Source of the DNA: Cupriavidus pampae
GTDB taxonomy: Bacteria > Pseudomonadota > Gammaproteobacteria > Burkholderiales > Burkholderiaceae
NCBI RefSeq assembly: GCF_914271485.1
Contig: NZ_CAJZAG010000003.1
Coordinates: 186,001-250,000, forward strand
Direction: 5' to 3'
DNA length: 64,000 nt
The notes beneath the pieces were generated by a model. It was not told the origin of the DNA and ran no database searches. It saw nothing but the letters and a program-made list of their open reading frames with translations. Below, in pieces: positions 61,685 through 64,000 of this stretch. A program made the position numbers and the translations under genes. The first letter of the stretch is position 1, and each line of letters opens with the position of its first letter.

Positions 61685-63280
61685 ATGAACCAGATCGTAC
61701 TTCCCCACCAACCGGGCACGCGCGCCATGCGTGACGCCATTCTGCTTCTGCTGGCGGGCTTTGTCACGCTTGGCATGTTCCTCTGGCAGGGCGACAAAGG
61801 CCTGAATCTGCCAGACGAAGGGTTCTTCTGGTACGGGGTGCAGCGCGTGCTATCGGGCGAGGTGCCAATCCGTGATTTCATGGCCTACGACCCGGGTCGG
61901 TACTACTGGTCCGCGGCTATACTGCGACTGCTCGGTACAGAAAGTCTGCTCGCGCTGCGCGCCACTGCGGCGATCTTTCAGATGCTCGGCGTCTATATTG
62001 CGCTGCGGCTGCTCGATCGGGAAGCCGACACCGCAAGGCCTGTCGTCATGATCGCGGCGGCTGTTGTCCTCAACGCCTGGTTCTATCCGTGGTTCAAGGT
62101 CTTCGATATGGTGCCGTCAATCGCGCTTGTCGCCGGCCTGGCATTCGCCATCGAACGACCGTCGCCGCGTCGTCTTTTTATCGTTGGATTGATCGTAGGC
62201 CTCGCTGCGATATTTGGACGCAATCACGGTGTATACGGGCTCGCCGGGAGCGTCGGCATCATGCTTTTCCTTACCATCCGGCGCGATCATCGACTGAGGC
62301 CCGTCGCCGCACTGACCTCGTGGGCTGCGGGAATCGCCGTTGGCTTTCTTCCCATCCCTGTCATGGCACTCGCGATTCCGGGCTTTGGCGAGGCATTCTG
62401 GCAAAGCATAGTTTTTCTCGTGACGGGGGTGAAAGGCACGAATATTCCTTTGCCGGTACCTTGGCCGTGGTTGGTGCCGACTGAAAAAATGCTGCCCATC
62501 GATGCAGCGGCCGCACTAGCGCAAGGCGCGTTCTTCGTCTTACTGATCACGTTTGGGATACTGACCCCGCTTTGGGCACTGGTTCAGCGATGGCGAGGCA
62601 AGCTCGTGTCGCCGGCACTGGTGGCGTCGGGTATGCTCGCCTTGCCCTACGCCCATTACGCATTCTCGCGGGCCGACATCGTTCACCTGGCGCAAGGTAT
62701 CTTTCCGATGATGATCGGTAGCTTTGCACTGCTCCTGAACCGCCCTGCGTGGGTTCAGGGGCTTGCCGCCATCATGCTTGGCGCGGGCAGCTTGCTGGCG
62801 GTGCTCCCCGTCGACCCCGGCTGGCAATGCCACCAAGCGGCAGACTGCGTGAAAATCGAAGCCGGTGGAAGCGATGTACTCGTCAGTCCTCGCATCGCTC
62901 AGGATGTGACCCTGATTGAAAAGCTGGGCCGCGCCGCTGGCGAGCATTCCAATATTCTGGTGTTGCCTTTCTGGCCAGGCGCCTACGCGCTGCTTCAACG
63001 CAGATCACCCACTTGGGAAACTTACGCACTTTTTCCACGTTCGGCGGCATTCGAGCAAACCGAACTAGCACGGATCAGGGCAGCGACGCCCACCTTGGTG
63101 ATGATCAATGACGCACCGCTCGATGAGCGTGAAGAACTCCGATTCCATAATACGCATCCGCTGATCTATCAGTACGTGATGGATAACTATGAGCTGGTGA
63201 AGGATTTTTCGGGCGATCCGTGGAATCAAGTCTACAAACTCAGGCAGACCGAAGAGAAAGCGTCCCATGCGAACTTTTGA
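61685..63280 (+). CDS. Multi-spanning membrane protein, GT-C (GT39-like) glycosyltransferase candidate
   Basis: A 531-aa membrane protein with about ten to twelve helices. After TM1 (AILLLLAGFVTLGMFLW) comes a periplasmic loop LNLPDEGFFWYGVQRVLSGEVPIRDFMAYDPGRYYWSAAILRLLG, the DE-containing first loop pattern of GT-C transferases that use lipid-linked donors. The C-terminal third is soluble (RRSPTWETYALFP, FWPGAYALLQ). Start uncertain: ATG 61685 chosen, ATG 61643 and GTG 61583 possible, no Shine-Dalgarno. Coupled to the next gene by a 14-nt overlap. Could add a sugar to glycan or protein in the periplasm. Confidence 0.65.
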   Translation: MNQIVLPHQPGTRAMRDAILLLLAGFVTLGMFLWQGDKGLNLPDEGFFWYGVQRVLSGEVPIRDFMAYDPGRYYWSAAILRLLGTESLLALRATAAIFQMLGVYIALRLLDREADTARPVVMIAAAVVLNAWFYPWFKVFDMVPSIALVAGLAFAIERPSPRRLFIVGLIVGLAAIFGRNHGVYGLAGSVGIMLFLTIRRDHRLRPVAALTSWAAGIAVGFLPIPVMALAIPGFGEAFWQSIVFLVTGVKGTNIPLPVPWPWLVPTEKMLPIDAAAALAQGAFFVLLITFGILTPLWALVQRWRGKLVSPALVASGMLALPYAHYAFSRADIVHLAQGIFPMMIGSFALLLNRPAWVQGLAAIMLGAGSLLAVLPVDPGWQCHQAADCVKIEAGGSDVLVSPRIAQDVTLIEKLGRAAGEHSNILVLPFWPGAYALLQRRSPTWETYALFPRSAAFEQTELARIRAATPTLVMINDAPLDEREELRFHNTHPLIYQYVMDNYELVKDFSGDPWNQVYKLRQTEEKASHANF

Positions 63281-64000
63281 GAGCCAGAGTATTGGCATCT
63301 TGCCGTTGACGAGTGCGAGCAAGCATCTTGCGTGGGCGGTCTGCGTTTCTGTCGCCTTCGTGAGCCTGCTTTCGCTATGCTTTACGCCGATTTGGGAGAC
63401 CAATGATGACGTCGGCATGTCCATGATTGCCCATGGATACGGATTCGTCGCGCAAAGCTCACCCAATCTCATTTTTTCCAATGTGCTCTGGGGCCATATC
63501 ATCCAGGCAATGCCGCAATTCGGCCATGCATTTGGGTACACAGTAGCGACTACACTGACCATCACGGTGTCATGTGCCGCAACGCTCTACTTCATCCTAC
63601 GCATCGGCGTTGCGCGGCTGCATGCAACGATTGCCGTTGGCATGGTGTTTATCTGGCCAGTGCTTTTTCCTCAGTTCACGTTGAACTCCGGCCTGCTTGC
63701 CGTCGCCTCTATCCTGGGCTGGCGTGTTTATGCGGAAACGCGAAGCACTGCCGATCTTATCCTCGCAAGCAGCCTCGCTTTTTTTTCATTTCTGATCCGC
63801 GATCAACAATTTTGGCTTGTGCTGGCGGTGAGCCTTCCCTTATATCCCTGGAAATTCCTGGCACGAGACCGCAAATTGCAAGTTGCGATCGTGTTGCTCG
63901 CGATGTCGATCGCCGGCTCAGTGTTACTGAATCAAGCCGCTTACGATACTTCCGCGTGGAAACAGTTTGCCGAATTTAATCAGGCACGCGCTCCCTACAC
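63267..64000 (+). CDS. Multi-spanning membrane protein, 3' truncated by window edge
   Basis: An open frame of 244 codons runs from ATG 63267 to the end of the window with no stop. It overlaps the previous gene by 14 nt. Hydrophobic helices alternate with short loops (around AVCVSVAFVSLLSLCF, ATTLTITVSCAATLYFIL and AIVLLAMSIAGSVLL). The first loop reads PIWETNDDVGMSMIAHG, with an Asp pair in the place where GT-C enzymes keep their catalytic acids. The gene probably acts with its upstream partner; neither is recognised. DNA is less GC-rich than the average of the window. Confidence 0.7.
   Translation, partial: MRTFESQSIGILPLTSASKHLAWAVCVSVAFVSLLSLCFTPIWETNDDVGMSMIAHGYGFVAQSSPNLIFSNVLWGHIIQAMPQFGHAFGYTVATTLTITVSCAATLYFILRIGVARLHATIAVGMVFIWPVLFPQFTLNSGLLAVASILGWRVYAETRSTADLILASSLAFFSFLIRDQQFWLVLAVSLPLYPWKFLARDRKLQVAIVLLAMSIAGSVLLNQAAYDTSAWKQFAEFNQARAPY

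Overview
The window is high-GC, densely coded DNA that looks like a beta-proteobacterial chromosome of the Burkholderiaceae, most likely Cupriavidus or Ralstonia. This rests on gene content and order (minor pilins, then ribD-ribE-ribBA-ribH-nusB; pcm-rhodanese-tolC next to LPS core genes) and on protein character; no database search was possible. I found no insertion sequence, prophage, CRISPR array or rRNA. There is one tRNA gene.

Layout. 1-6258: type IV pilus genes. First come the end of a full PilY1-type adhesin and a PilE pilin, then a second, translationally coupled set (pilV, pilW, pilX, a short divergent pilY1-like gene, a second pilE-like gene, fimT). 6367-12652: riboflavin genes ribD, ribE, ribBA, ribH with nusB and an aminotransferase, interrupted by a convergent leaderless solute-binding protein. 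12744-15180: an AT-richer three-gene cassette (2OG-Fe(II) oxygenase-like, FkbM methyltransferase, GT2 with membrane tail) closed by a strong bidirectional terminator. 15285-29282: mostly housekeeping (lytic transglycosylase, ubiD, acetoacetyl-CoA synthetase, aldose epimerase, a hypothetical exported protein, tRNA-Gly(CCC), trmB, uppP, two small envelope or metal proteins, a TetR regulator, pcm, a rhodanese, tolC). 29288-35405: LPS core and ligation (waaL-type ligase, a META lipoprotein, waaA, waaC, phosphomannomutase), all on the minus strand.

35741-60502: two polysaccharide loci facing each other. Locus 1 (plus strand, 35741-42691) has three GT4 enzymes, a large polyprenyl-phosphate sugar transferase, a Wzx flippase and a Wzz-like protein, but no recognisable polymerase. 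Locus 2 (minus strand, 60502 down to 42728) runs rfbBDAC (dTDP-L-rhamnose), wbpO/wbpP-type genes (UDP-GalNAcA), a flippase, an EpsG-like polymerase, a GT2, a GT, an AsnB-type amidotransferase, a GT4, and a pglC-pglD-pglE-pglF-type set (UDP-di-N-acetylbacillosamine and its transfer to the lipid carrier). Together they predict a glycan with QuiNAc4NAc at the reducing end plus GalNAcA (possibly amidated) and L-rhamnose, made by the Wzx/Wzy route.

60734-64000: an ApaH-type phosphatase and two multi-spanning membrane proteins with GT-C-like features; the last runs off the right edge.

Main points for follow-up: the AT-richer oxygenase-FkbM-GT2 cassette, the second pilus set with a short PilY1-like protein and a PilW lacking Glu5, the sugar composition predicted for locus 2, the missing polymerase of locus 1, and structured leaders upstream of rfbB and pcm.
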